Positions 15,676 to 24,581 of a DNA stretch of 37,731 nucleotides are shown one piece after another (position 1 is the first letter of the stretch; each line of letters begins with the position of its first letter). Location: the NCBI GenBank assembly GCA_021801785.1, contig JAJYXL010000017.1, forward strand, positions 3,247-40,977, in the 5' to 3' direction. This DNA is from Microcaldota archaeon (GTDB lineage: Archaea; Micrarchaeota; Micrarchaeia; Micrarchaeales; Micrarchaeaceae). A program made the translations under genes and the position numbers. Below the pieces are notes generated by a model. It worked only from the letters and a program-made list of their open reading frames with translations, did no database searches and had not been told where the DNA came from.

Positions 15676-18509
15676 AATTGAAGACCACCTAGTGGATGGC
15701 TTGGCTGTAACAGCGATGAAGGCCGTGGCAAGCTGCGATAAGCCCAGGGTAGCCGCAAGTCGGGCTCTGAACCTGGGATTGCCGAATTATACGCAGCAAT
15801 GCGTAAGCTGACGCGGGGAACTGAAAGATCTTAGTACCCGCAGGAAGAGAAAGCAATTGCGATACGGTAAGTAATTCGAATGAAAGCCGTAGAGGGCGAA
15901 CCGAATCCCGTCTTGCAAAAGATGTGGAGATGTGGGCAGTGTTGATCCAAAGTGCGAGTCAAAGGTTCTGGAAAGGACCGCCATAGAGAGTGACAGCCTC
16001 GTAGGCGAAACATGATGGACTTGCTGCAAGAGAGTAACTCCCTCCGAGTAGCGGGAGTGAATACGGGGGAATTAACCTCCAACCCTAAATATTTGTTATA
16101 GACCGATAGCGAACAAGTAGCGTGAGCGAAAGCTGAAAAGAACCCATACGCATGGGATTGAAAAGATCTGAAATTAGGTGGTCAAATGCAGGTAGGGCAC
16201 GAAAGGAATGAAGCGTGATGAAGCTATGCTCGAGAGGGCTGTGCGTTTCACGTCGACCAGTGTTCTATCTTTCTTCTGGAAGCAAGAGCCAGGGACTGTA
16301 GGGGTGTGGCGAGCCGAAAGGCGTAGCGAAAGCGAGAGCGCGCACCATGGGAGGCGCAGGGTACGAAAGTGCCTAAGTCACATCCTTACGACTCGAAGCC
16401 ATTGTGAACTACGCGCGTCCAGGACGAAGCTAGGCTAAAGCCTAGTGGAGGTCCGCAACCTGTCATGGCATGTCCTGTTGGGTGAGGTGCGTGTAGAGGC
16501 GATATACCATTCGAACATGGCAATAGCGAGTCCCCTCTGAAATATCTTAAGGATAACTTTGGGCGAGTTCGCATATGCGGTAGAGCGACCGATCGGTGGG
16601 TACGGGGCAGCAATGCCTCGCTCACCTGTCAAACTCCGAATGCATATGCTGCGTAGACCCCAAGATTAGGGAAGGCCGGGTAAGCCGACCTTGCGAGACT
16701 GTAAGAACAGAGACTTAGGTTAAGGTCCCAAAATCCTAGTTAAGTGTAAGTAAATCAGGAAGTGTCACAGACAGCTGGGAGGTAGGCTCAGAAGCAGCCA
16801 TCCTTTAAAAAACGCGTAATAGCGTACCAGTTGAGACATCTCTTGGTGAAAATATACGGGGCTAAACTAGGTACCGAGACCTAAGAGTGCGAATAGCACT
16901 GGTAAGAGGGCGTGCGGTATGCCAAGAAGTGCCTGCGAGAGCAAGCATGGAGCGTATCGTAGCGATAATCCTGGTGTAAGTAATAGCATATATGGGTGAG
17001 AATCCCATACGCCGAAAGCACACGGTTTTCTTAGCAACGTTCGTCAGCTGAGAATTAGTCGATCCTAAGCCGCAGGCTAATCACCATGCGGCAAAAGGGA
17101 AGCTGGTTAATATTCCAGCACCTAGTATGTAGGCGTGGCAACACAAGGTGGATTTCAGACGGCTGGGGATAATCCCGCAAGAAAGTGCAAATGGCTGTGG
17201 AGTCTCGTTATGAGGAGAAGCAGCTAAATGAACTGTTGGGTTGATTTCCTGGTCCCGTGAAAATGGAATCTACAACGATCATACTAGCTCGTACCTAGAA
17301 CTTCTAAAGGTGTTGCTGGCTTAGAAGGCCAAGGCGTGTCGGAATAACCTAGGTTAGGGAACTCGGCAAAATAGTGGCGTAAGTTTTCGAAAAGCCATGT
17401 CTGCTTTTAGTAGAAGCAGATCCCAGTTACAAGGGGGCAGCGACTGTTTATCAAAAACACAACTCACCGCAAAGCCGTAAGGCTAAGTACAGTGGGTGAC
17501 GTCTGCTCACTGCCAGTACGCGAAGGCCCTTTTCAAGGGGAGTAAGCGCTGGTAAAGAGCGGGAGTAACTCTGACTCTCTTAAGGTAGCGTAATACCTCG
17601 TCACTTAATAGGTGACTTGCATGAATGGCGTAACGACTGTCCTACTGTCCCAACCTAGGATCCGGTGAACTCACTACGTGGTGAGTATGCCACGATTCCT
17701 CAGTGGGAGATGAAGTCTCCATGAAGCTTGACTATAGCCTGTTGCTGTTGCTTGTCGTGATATACATAGAGTAAGTGGGAGCGTCGATGCATGCGTTGCG
17801 GCGCATGCGGAGCGAGAGTGTAACACCACTTATATCACGTCAATCGACTAACTTGGGCAAAGGACAACTGCAGGTGGATAGTTAGATTGGACGGTTGCTT
17901 TCGATAAAGAAACGAAAGTGATCAACGCTCTGCTTAGGTGAGTTGGAAACTCACCGTTAAGCATAAAGGCAAATGCAGGGCTGACTGTATACTTAAAAGC
18001 GTGGTATGCAGACTGGAAACAGGGGCTTAAAGAACCCTGATGGCTCTTTAATGGGGCCTCAGGCTGTCAGACAAGTTACTCTGGAGGTAACGGATTAATC
18101 GCCGGCGAGAGTTCACATCGACCTGGCGGTTTGATACTTCGATATGGGCTTGGGTTATCCTGGTGGTGTACAAGCTACCAAGGGTTGAGCTGCTCTCTCA
18201 TTAAAAACTCACGCGAGCTGCGTTCAGTACGTCGCGAGACAGTACGGTAAAATCTACTGAGGGTGTTAGTGCTTGAGGATAAGATCCCTTTAGTACGAGA
18301 GGAACGAGGGATCGGCGCCACTGGTGTACCGGTTGTGTTTGCATTGCCGGGTAGCTACGCGCCAAATGGATAAGTCCTGAAAGCATCTAAGGACGAAGCC
18401 ATACCCGAAACGAGGCACTTAGGGCGGTCGCAACAGACGACTTTGATAGGACGGGTGTGTAAACAGAGAGCTCACGCGATCTGCGAGCATTCCGTTACTA
18501 AAGCCTTAC
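15676..18509 (+). rRNA. 23S ribosomal RNA (stand-alone, divergent)
   Basis: About 2.83 kb. Landmarks in order: 5' region CTAGTGGATGGCTTGGC and AAGCTGCGATAAGCC; GTPase centre GAAGCAGCCATCC near 16791; helix 69-71 region ACTCTCTTAAGGTAGCG near 17574; peptidyl-transferase strands near 17711-17721, 18081-18099 and 18135-18149; sarcin-ricin loop AGTACGAGAGGAAC near 18291. Ends are estimated from the flanking processing stem. No 16S lies within the 9 kb upstream that the window shows before it and no 5S follows, so the operon is split. The catalytic core carries many unusual but largely compensated substitutions (see findings). No large intron is apparent. Confidence 0.95.
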
Positions 18510-18526
18510 GTACAGATACCTTCTCC
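18510..18526 (+). other. 3' arm of the 23S processing stem
   Basis: GTACAGATACCTTCTCC, complementary to 15658-15675. Confidence 0.8.
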
Positions 18527-18529
18527 ATT

Positions 18530-18542
18530 CCTTCTTGTTTTT
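18530..18542 (+). terminator. T-rich terminator after 23S
   Basis: CCTTCTTGTTTTT just past the processing stem, the pyrimidine/T-run type of archaeal terminator. Confidence 0.5.
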
Positions 18543-18577
18543 GATTCGGTTTAGCGTAGCGCATGCGCAAATGTATA

Positions 18578-18601
18578 AGCGCAGCAACGGCGTTGCGCGC
18601 T
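18578..18601 (+). other. GC-rich hairpin downstream of 23S
   Basis: GCAAC/GTTGC with a GGC loop, extended by AGCGC/GCGCT around one bulged A. It lies in the 170-bp gap between 23S and cgi121; a palindrome GCGCATGCGC is just upstream at 18560-18569. Could be the end of the 23S transcript or a small RNA element. Confidence 0.35.
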
Positions 18602-18695
18602 GTGGTCAAGCTACATCATATCCCAAACGGCATAACTGAAAGAATAATAAACATATAATATCAACAGATAAGGACAGGTATATGGTTGATAACGT

Positions 18696-19190
18696 ATGGC
18701 GGCAAACGGGATAGACATAGAGAAGCTCGAGAGAGAGCACGTGATACTAGAGGCCTCCTCAGATATCGGGATAAAGGAGCTGTTCGGCACTATAAAGAGG
18801 AGGAGCAGGGGGCGTACCATACAGATATTCGATCCCTCATGCATAATATCCAAGACTCACATAATAGGGGCTTACATAAACGCCATGCTCGTATTCAGGG
18901 AGGGCGCAAACCTCACAAAGAGCAGGAGCATGGAGATGCTCCTATTTGTAGCGATGAGCAAGAAGATTGACGAGGCGATAAAGCTTGCCGGAGCCAAATC
19001 GAATTCGAGCTTCATCATATTCTGTGATTCAAAATCATCATACGAGCGGGTCAGCGACCTGATATCGAAGACACACCAATTCAGAGCATCGAGCGATGAG
19101 AGCTCCGGCGCGGCGAAGAGGCTCGGGGTAGCGAGCACGGACGACAAGAGCGTGTTGGAGGCGATGACGCTATCGAGACTCTACGAGTGA
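18696..19190 (+). CDS. cgi121: KEOPS complex subunit Cgi121
   Basis: 164 residues, usual size. The stretch IFDPSCIISKTHIIGAYINA, followed by FREGANLTKSRSMEMLLFVA and KKIDEAIKLAGAK, follows the archaeal Cgi121 pattern: family members keep a His-Ala helix, a 'sl.mE.l' helix and an 'AI...G' helix. In KEOPS, Cgi121 binds the tRNA 3' end and the Bud32 kinase during t6A37 synthesis. It ends in LSRLYE. No other KEOPS gene is in the window. It lies downstream of 23S and its 3' end overlaps the convergent nuclease gene by 10 bp. Confidence 0.8.
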   Translation: MAANGIDIEKLEREHVILEASSDIGIKELFGTIKRRSRGRTIQIFDPSCIISKTHIIGAYINAMLVFREGANLTKSRSMEMLLFVAMSKKIDEAIKLAGAKSNSSFIIFCDSKSSYERVSDLISKTHQFRASSDESSGAAKRLGVASTDDKSVLEAMTLSRLYE

Positions 19191-19834
19191 TCTCCGGAGT
19201 ACTCACGGTGCATTATCTCATACACCCTCTGAGCCCTCTTCCTCCCTATGCCATCCACCCTCATAATGTCCTCTATATTCGCGTTAGCTATAGCCCTAAC
19301 GCTGCCGAACTCCTTGAGCAGCGATCTCGCCAGCATGATTCCAACTCCAGGTATGTTGCCAACTATATACTCGATGAAGGCGTCATCGCTCCTCGCCCTC
19401 CTCCCTCGTTTTGGGGATATCTCTCTCGTGCTACCATCGCTCTCCTGCCTTGCCATAATATAGAGCAGCTCTGCGCTCTCCTTCGGCCCTCTAGACCTCA
19501 CGACCTGCACCCCATACCTTATATAAGCGGAGACTATCGCTCCGTATACCGAGCCATGGTATAGCGAGGAATCGGATTCATCTCCCTCTATCAGGAGTAT
19601 GGGTCGCTGGTAATCCTCCCTAAGCGCAGATATCTGCTCGAAGAGCCTACCATTTATTATGGAGGATTCGAAGTCCCTGACCGTCTTCCTCTCCACACAT
19701 ACATTCTCAGATATCAGGTAGTCGCCGCTCGGCATTATCTCGAACCTGATGCTGCACAGCCTCTCGAGCTCGGCTATCAGCTCAGCGTTACGCTCTCTCT
19801 TATCTACAACTATGGTTATACCGGATTCCATCAC
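19181..19834 (-). CDS. XPF/ERCC4-type structure-specific nuclease with HhH
   Basis: 217 residues. The nuclease domain has VVDKRERN, then the core CVERKTVRDFESSI (the ERK-x3-D metal-binding motif, residues 48-54) and NGRLFEQI. The C-terminal part (about 150-210) holds two helix-hairpin-helix units (IPGVGIMLARSLL and VDGIGRKRAQRVY). This matches the short archaeal XPF form without a helicase domain, which usually cuts branched or flap DNA as a dimer and, in Crenarchaeota, with PCNA. No PCNA-binding box is obvious at the C-terminus. All catalytic residues are present. Start MMESG at 19834. Confidence 0.9.
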   Translation of the reverse strand: MMESGITIVVDKRERNAELIAELERLCSIRFEIMPSGDYLISENVCVERKTVRDFESSIINGRLFEQISALREDYQRPILLIEGDESDSSLYHGSVYGAIVSAYIRYGVQVVRSRGPKESAELLYIMARQESDGSTREISPKRGRRARSDDAFIEYIVGNIPGVGIMLARSLLKEFGSVRAIANANIEDIMRVDGIGRKRAQRVYEIMHREYSGDHS

Positions 19835-19956
19835 AGCCCCACAGCAATAGCGACCTCATTCTAAACGGTCCTATATCTATTCCCACTCCTAAATACAAAC
19901 CACATATATAAAATAACATCGCAGATAAGATATTCAGATAAAATCGTGATACGTAT

Positions 19957-21552
19957 ATGGAGGTCGCACCGTATAACGAGTCAGAAGCTGTGGAGATAGG
20001 TCGCAGCACAGCAAATATGGCTAGCTACATATTTGTAGGAAAGCTGGTCTCGTTCATATTGGGGTTCGTAGCTCTGGTGGTGGTCGCTAGAATCCTGGGC
20101 CCCACGAGCTACGGAATATACATAATAGCCGTAGCGGCCGCGGGAATCGCCGGCTCTGTGGGGAACTTCGGTATAGGCACGGCTCTCAACAAGTTCATAT
20201 CGGAGTATAAGGTGAAGAGGGACAGGAGGAGCATAGAGCGCATACTCTCAGACGGGATAGCCATACTGCTTATCGCCGGTACTATACTGACAATTGCCAC
20301 ATTCGCAGCTAGCGGGGCAGTGGCAAGGTACTCGATCCATAATATCGCCTATACCTACATAATAGAGGTGGCATCGCTCTCGGTCATAGCATCTCTCCTC
20401 TTCGGTGCGATATACTCCGGTCTGGTCGGATTCGGGGACGGAACGCACGTCGCATCCGTATCAATAATAGGATCCGTGATGCAGTATGCGATATCAATAC
20501 CGCTTGTTATACTCGGGTTCGGGCCTGTAGGGCCTGTTATCGGACTCGTGCTAGGCCAACTCATAGGCTTCCTCGCATGCATCTACATATTCTACGCAAA
20601 GGGGCATCTCAGGCCTGTCATGCCATCATTCAAGCGCATGAGAAAGCTGATGCGATTCTCAAACCCGCTCGCCCTCTCAAACGTGTACTACATTATAATA
20701 AACAACATGTCCGTCGTTATCCTCGGCATCTTTGTGGCATCATCCATCGCGGGCAACTTTGGAATAGCATCGAAGACCGGCTTCCTTGCAGATCTGATAG
20801 TGGGTTCGATAGGCATAGCCATACTTCCCGGGTTCTCAAGCATTATAGCGAAGAGGGGTACGAGGTCTAAGGTGAACATATTCTACAACAAAGCTCTCTA
20901 CATATCGATGACGATAATCTCCCCATTCATGTTCTTCCTGATATTCCTATCGAAGCAGGTATCGTACACGGCGTTTAGCAGCAGCTACACTCTCGCTCCG
21001 CTCTACATCGCGATAACGGCCGGGGGGATACTGCTCGGGATAGCCGGAGGGTATGCGGGCACGCTACTCATAAGCGACAACAGGACGAAGGAGGTTCTCA
21101 AATATAGGGGGAGGATGTTCCTGATACAGCTGGTAGCGATGGTATTCCTGATATACTTCCTGCACGGCCTGGGTCTTATAATACTGGTATTCGTTCTCGA
21201 GCCCCTCCTCCTCGATATATTCTACCTAAATAGGATTACAAAACTCTATAATATAAGGCTGGAGATAGGGAAGATATCCAGAGTCATACTGGCCAATATA
21301 ATCAGCTTCGCAATCATATATCCGATAGCTATAATATTCGGGGCGGAGTACCTATACACCGTCATAGCATCGATTGCAGCGATCATCCTGGTATACCCGA
21401 TTGTAATCGTGCTGATAGGCGGGATGAACAGGGATGACACAAATCTGATAAGGAGATCAACCAGCACAATGCCGATTGTCGGCAGGATGATGTCTCTCAT
21501 TCTCGACTACTCTGTGTTAGTCATGCCTAAGAGAACGAGCGGATCTGCCTGA
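19957..21552 (+). CDS. Polysaccharide/lipid-linked oligosaccharide flippase (Wzx-like, MOP superfamily)
   Basis: 531 residues with about 14 hydrophobic segments. The N-terminal TANMASYIFVGKLVSFILGF, then VARILGPTSYGIY, is the classic start of Wzx/RfbX-type exporters: a first helix and the 'LGp..yG.y' motif. It would flip a lipid-linked glycan across the membrane, fitting the many N-glycosylation sequons in surface proteins here. Start ATG at 19957 is preceded by an AT-rich promoter (ACATATATAAAA near 19901). Its last 36 bp overlap the convergent pyrG 3' end, so its C-terminus (PKRTSGSA) is probably not functionally critical. Confidence 0.85.
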   Translation: MEVAPYNESEAVEIGRSTANMASYIFVGKLVSFILGFVALVVVARILGPTSYGIYIIAVAAAGIAGSVGNFGIGTALNKFISEYKVKRDRRSIERILSDGIAILLIAGTILTIATFAASGAVARYSIHNIAYTYIIEVASLSVIASLLFGAIYSGLVGFGDGTHVASVSIIGSVMQYAISIPLVILGFGPVGPVIGLVLGQLIGFLACIYIFYAKGHLRPVMPSFKRMRKLMRFSNPLALSNVYYIIINNMSVVILGIFVASSIAGNFGIASKTGFLADLIVGSIGIAILPGFSSIIAKRGTRSKVNIFYNKALYISMTIISPFMFFLIFLSKQVSYTAFSSSYTLAPLYIAITAGGILLGIAGGYAGTLLISDNRTKEVLKYRGRMFLIQLVAMVFLIYFLHGLGLIILVFVLEPLLLDIFYLNRITKLYNIRLEIGKISRVILANIISFAIIYPIAIIFGAEYLYTVIASIAAIILVYPIVIVLIGGMNRDDTNLIRRSTSTMPIVGRMMSLILDYSVLVMPKRTSGSA

Positions 21553-23142
21553 CTCCGCGGATAGCCTCATGAACTCCATGAATAACGGCGCGGGGGCCAA
21601 TGGCCTGGACCTGAACTCCGGGTGGGCCTGCGTCCCTATCCCATTCCCGCTCTTCCACTCCATAATCTCCACAAGCTTTCCATCATCGGACATGCCGCTG
21701 AATACCATACCATTTCTCTCAAATATCTCGATAAATTCATTGTTGAACTCGTACCTGTGCCTATGCCTCTCGTTCGCGCGCTCATTCCCATAGGCCCTCC
21801 ATGCCATGGTATCCCTCTTTATAACCACTGGCCATGAGCCTAATCTCATAGTGCCCCCCTTCGCATCAACCTCCCTCTGGCTGGGCATGATGTCTACAAC
21901 CTTGTATGGAGCATCGGGGTCGAATTCCGTAGAGCTGGCTCCCCTCATTCCGCACACGTCTATGGCATACTCTATTGCCATCAGCTGCATCCCAAGGCAT
22001 ATTCCGAGATAAGGGGTGGAGCTCTCCCTGGCGTATCTTATCGCGTTAATCATTCCGTTTATACCCCTGTTTCCGAACCCTCCAGGCACCAGTACCCCGT
22101 CGCTCTTTCCGAGCAGAGACTCTGCAGTCGAGTAGTCATCCAGCCTGTCGGACTCGATCCAGTCTATCTCAAGCCCGCTCCTATTCGCCCTTGCCGAGTG
22201 TTCGAGCGCCGCAATAACGCTGGCGTACGAGTCATGCAGATTTACATACTTTCCAACAATCGATATACGCGTATTCCTGCCGAACCGTCCATCGGAGGTA
22301 TGGCTCTTCCACGCCTCAACCAGCCTCTCTCTGGGCGATCGTCTCTTCATCGAGAACCTCTCCATTATTATCCTGTCAAGCCCCTGATTCATGAACCATA
22401 TCGGCATATCATAGATATTGTCTATGTCGGTGTCCTCTATTATGCTGTCAACGTGTACATTGCTGAACAGCGCCAGCTTCTCCCTCACCTCCTTCGTTAG
22501 CCTGCTCTCGGCTCTGCATATCAGTACATGCGGAGTTATTCCCATCTGCATAAGGCCTCTATTGGCTATCTGCGTAGGCTTGGTCTTATGCTCCCCGACA
22601 GCCTTCAGCTTAGGCACATATGTCAGGTTTATGAACATCATAGGCTCATTAAGCGACATCTGCCTCATCGCCTCTATAAAGTAACTGTTCTCTATATCTC
22701 CGACAGTACCCCCAACCTCAACGACCAAGAAGTCTAGCCTGTGCCTCTCCGATATGCCTCTAATCTTCTTTATTATCAGGTCTGTGAGGTGCGGAATTAT
22801 CTGCACATCCCTTCCTAGGAAGTCCCCCTTCCTCTCCTGCTTGAGTATCTCGCTGAAGAGCTTGCCTCCAGTGATCGAGAAATCTCCGGTAATATCAATA
22901 CCTGTGAATCTCTCATATGTCCCGAAGTCCATATCCACCTCGCTCTTGTCGTCAAGAACGAAGACCTCCCCATGCCTGAACGGGTTCATGGTTCCGCAGT
23001 CATAATTGAGGTATCCGTCGAACTTCATCGGTGCGGCTGTGTAGCCGTAGAACTCGAGTATCTTGCATATGGATGAGGTGACAACCCCCTTCCCAAGCCC
23101 ACTAAGAAGAGAACCGAGTACCACTATATATCTCGTTTGCAT
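21517..23142 (-). CDS. pyrG: CTP synthase
   Basis: 541 residues, full length. N-terminal synthetase domain: VVLGSLLSGLGKGVVTSS (P-loop-like), MKFDGYLNYDCGTMNPF, then EVDMDFGTYERFTG. C-terminal class I glutamine amidotransferase: VLVPGGFGNRG, catalytic Cys in YLGICLGMQL near residue 380, and the His-Glu pair in HPEFRSRP. Converts UTP, ATP and glutamine to CTP. A TATA element (GTTTATAATT on the minus strand near 23171-23182) precedes the ATG. Convergent 36-bp overlap with the flippase gene. Confidence 0.96.
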   Translation of the reverse strand: MQTRYIVVLGSLLSGLGKGVVTSSICKILEFYGYTAAPMKFDGYLNYDCGTMNPFRHGEVFVLDDKSEVDMDFGTYERFTGIDITGDFSITGGKLFSEILKQERKGDFLGRDVQIIPHLTDLIIKKIRGISERHRLDFLVVEVGGTVGDIENSYFIEAMRQMSLNEPMMFINLTYVPKLKAVGEHKTKPTQIANRGLMQMGITPHVLICRAESRLTKEVREKLALFSNVHVDSIIEDTDIDNIYDMPIWFMNQGLDRIIMERFSMKRRSPRERLVEAWKSHTSDGRFGRNTRISIVGKYVNLHDSYASVIAALEHSARANRSGLEIDWIESDRLDDYSTAESLLGKSDGVLVPGGFGNRGINGMINAIRYARESSTPYLGICLGMQLMAIEYAIDVCGMRGASSTEFDPDAPYKVVDIMPSQREVDAKGGTMRLGSWPVVIKRDTMAWRAYGNERANERHRHRYEFNNEFIEIFERNGMVFSGMSDDGKLVEIMEWKSGNGIGTQAHPEFRSRPLAPAPLFMEFMRLSAESGRSARSLRHD

Positions 23143-23251
23143 ATCTTATATTGAGATGCAGAATTATAAACCCTTTTAACAGAGCCGGTTTAGGACTATC
23201 TGCCTAACATGCGAATTGGTGATAAGAATCGCAACAGACATCACACAAATA

Positions 23252-23262
23252 TATAAATATCT
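23252..23262 (+). promoter_or_regulatory. TATA box of thpR
   Basis: TATAAATATCT, about 32 nt before the ATG at 23289; the same core as in the LRV-like array, so it is a general strong promoter of this genome. Confidence 0.65.
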
Positions 23263-23288
23263 CTCATACCGACCGGTATTGTGATAAT

Positions 23289-23849
23289 ATGGTGCGTTCA
23301 TTCATAGCTATTGACATACCCAAGGATGTGCAGCTTGGAATATACTCATTCGCTCTCGGCTCCGACGCGATAAAGCTGGTCAAGCCGACCAAGATGCACA
23401 TAACATTGGCCTTTATGGACAATCTCACAAAGGATGAGTTATCCGTTGCAGAGAGCCGCTTAAGATCCATATCGGAGCGTCAGTTCGAGATATCGCTAAT
23501 GGGGATCGGCAAATTTACAGAGGAGGCTCCAAGAGTATTCTACATGAGAGTCAGGGAGGGGTATGATAACGTATGCAAGCTCCATCATAATATATCGGAA
23601 GCTATGGAGGAATCCGGTATCAAGATAAAGAGGAAGGGGGGTAATTTCGTACCGCATCTTACTATAGGCAGGCTCAGGGCTGACGACGCATCGGTATCGG
23701 AAGCATTGGAATTCATATCGGAGCGCAATCTCTATGAGAAGCCATTCTCATTCAACTGCGATAGCGTATCACTGCTCCGCAGCGATCAGGGGAAGATGGG
23801 TCATAAGCATAAGAGACTCCTCAAGGTGAAGCTCTCCAAATCTTACTGA
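23289..23849 (+). CDS. thpR: RNA 2',3'-cyclic phosphodiesterase (2H family)
   Basis: 186 residues, usual length. Starts MVRSFIAIDIPKDV, typical for the family. The two catalytic HxT motifs are HITLAF (about residues 37-42) and HLTIGR (about 119-124). The 2H enzymes open 2',3'-cyclic phosphates at RNA ends or act as ligases on tRNA halves; here it may act on tRNA splicing products, which is inference supported by the intron-rich tRNAs nearby. The 3' end overlaps the convergent gene by 29 bp. Confidence 0.9.
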   Translation: MVRSFIAIDIPKDVQLGIYSFALGSDAIKLVKPTKMHITLAFMDNLTKDELSVAESRLRSISERQFEISLMGIGKFTEEAPRVFYMRVREGYDNVCKLHHNISEAMEESGIKIKRKGGNFVPHLTIGRLRADDASVSEALEFISERNLYEKPFSFNCDSVSLLRSDQGKMGHKHKRLLKVKLSKSY

Positions 23850-24450
23850 CATCAGATCCGGTATTTACGGCCTGTTTGAAATCGCTTATATTAACGGAAT
23901 TATTCAGCTCGCCGGCCTTGTAAAGCCTGTTCTCTACAAGTATATTGAAAGTCGTTCCGGATTTTGCATCTATCGCAATATGCCTAACCTGGCTTCCGAA
24001 GAGGTCAACCTCATAGACCGGTATGCCTCTCTTCGATATCCAGTTGACAATTCCGCTTATATTCGGTATCCTCTGCCTATCCTGCATCCCGAAGATCCTG
24101 GCCTCTATATTCCTACTGCCGAACTCTCTAATAAATCTCTCCGCCTCCCTCACCACCCGATCCATATAATAGAATCTGATTGCAAAAAGGGCAGATGTAT
24201 CGACATCATACATGCTGAAGAGCAGGTCGTAGGTCATTGAGAGGCAGCCTATATACCTCTCAGAATCCGGAGCGTAGCGTATCGTACGGCTATCCTTTAT
24301 ATTCAGGTATACACCGCTCTTATACGAGTCTATATCCGCTCTGGATATGTGCGGCCTCTTTTTGAACGTGTGAATGTATCCAGACTCGCCGAACCCCTCC
24401 TTTACAATATCTCTCTTTAAGAGCATCTCAAAGCTCATCAGGCTCACCAT
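23821..24450 (-). CDS. CheD-like fold protein lacking the catalytic residues (tentative)
   Basis: 209 residues; no family is certain. Residues 113-170 (RNIEARIFG, NISGIVNWISKRGIPVYEVD, FGSQVRHIAIDAKSGTTFNI) run parallel to the conserved end of CheD deamidases: an 'EAKlFGG' strand, the 'iG..N' helix, 'giPv...DvGG...R.i.fd..tG'. The N-terminal part (SMTYDLLFSMYDVDTSALFAIRF) may match the 'GSCV...yD...gG..H' segment, but the catalytic Cys and His would be absent, so it would be a non-enzymatic relative. No chemotaxis genes are in the window. It overlaps thpR convergently by 29 bp. Could equally be an unrelated fold. Confidence 0.4.
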   Translation of the reverse strand: MVSLMSFEMLLKRDIVKEGFGESGYIHTFKKRPHISRADIDSYKSGVYLNIKDSRTIRYAPDSERYIGCLSMTYDLLFSMYDVDTSALFAIRFYYMDRVVREAERFIREFGSRNIEARIFGMQDRQRIPNISGIVNWISKRGIPVYEVDLFGSQVRHIAIDAKSGTTFNILVENRLYKAGELNNSVNISDFKQAVNTGSDVSKIWRASP

Positions 24451-24544
24451 CCGTTAATCAGCTTACCCTCCTCACCTTTTATAAATGTTTGTCATCATTA
24501 GATATTAACAATCTGCCCCTCTAGATTGTCTTTTAAATGATCTG

Positions 24545-24556
24545 TATTATAAATAA
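24545..24556 (+). promoter_or_regulatory. TATA box of the rpoD ribosomal cluster
   Basis: TATTATAAATAA about 32 nt before the TTG start at 24582. Confidence 0.6.
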
Positions 24557-24581
24557 TCACTAGGTACATCAAGTTGATCTC

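Noticed and set aside
15787..18386. Several open frames inside the 23S gene
   Set aside because: They lie within conserved rRNA and are chance frames.
23821..24450. Active CheD deamidase
   Set aside because: The positions of catalytic Cys and His are occupied by other residues in the best by-eye alignment.
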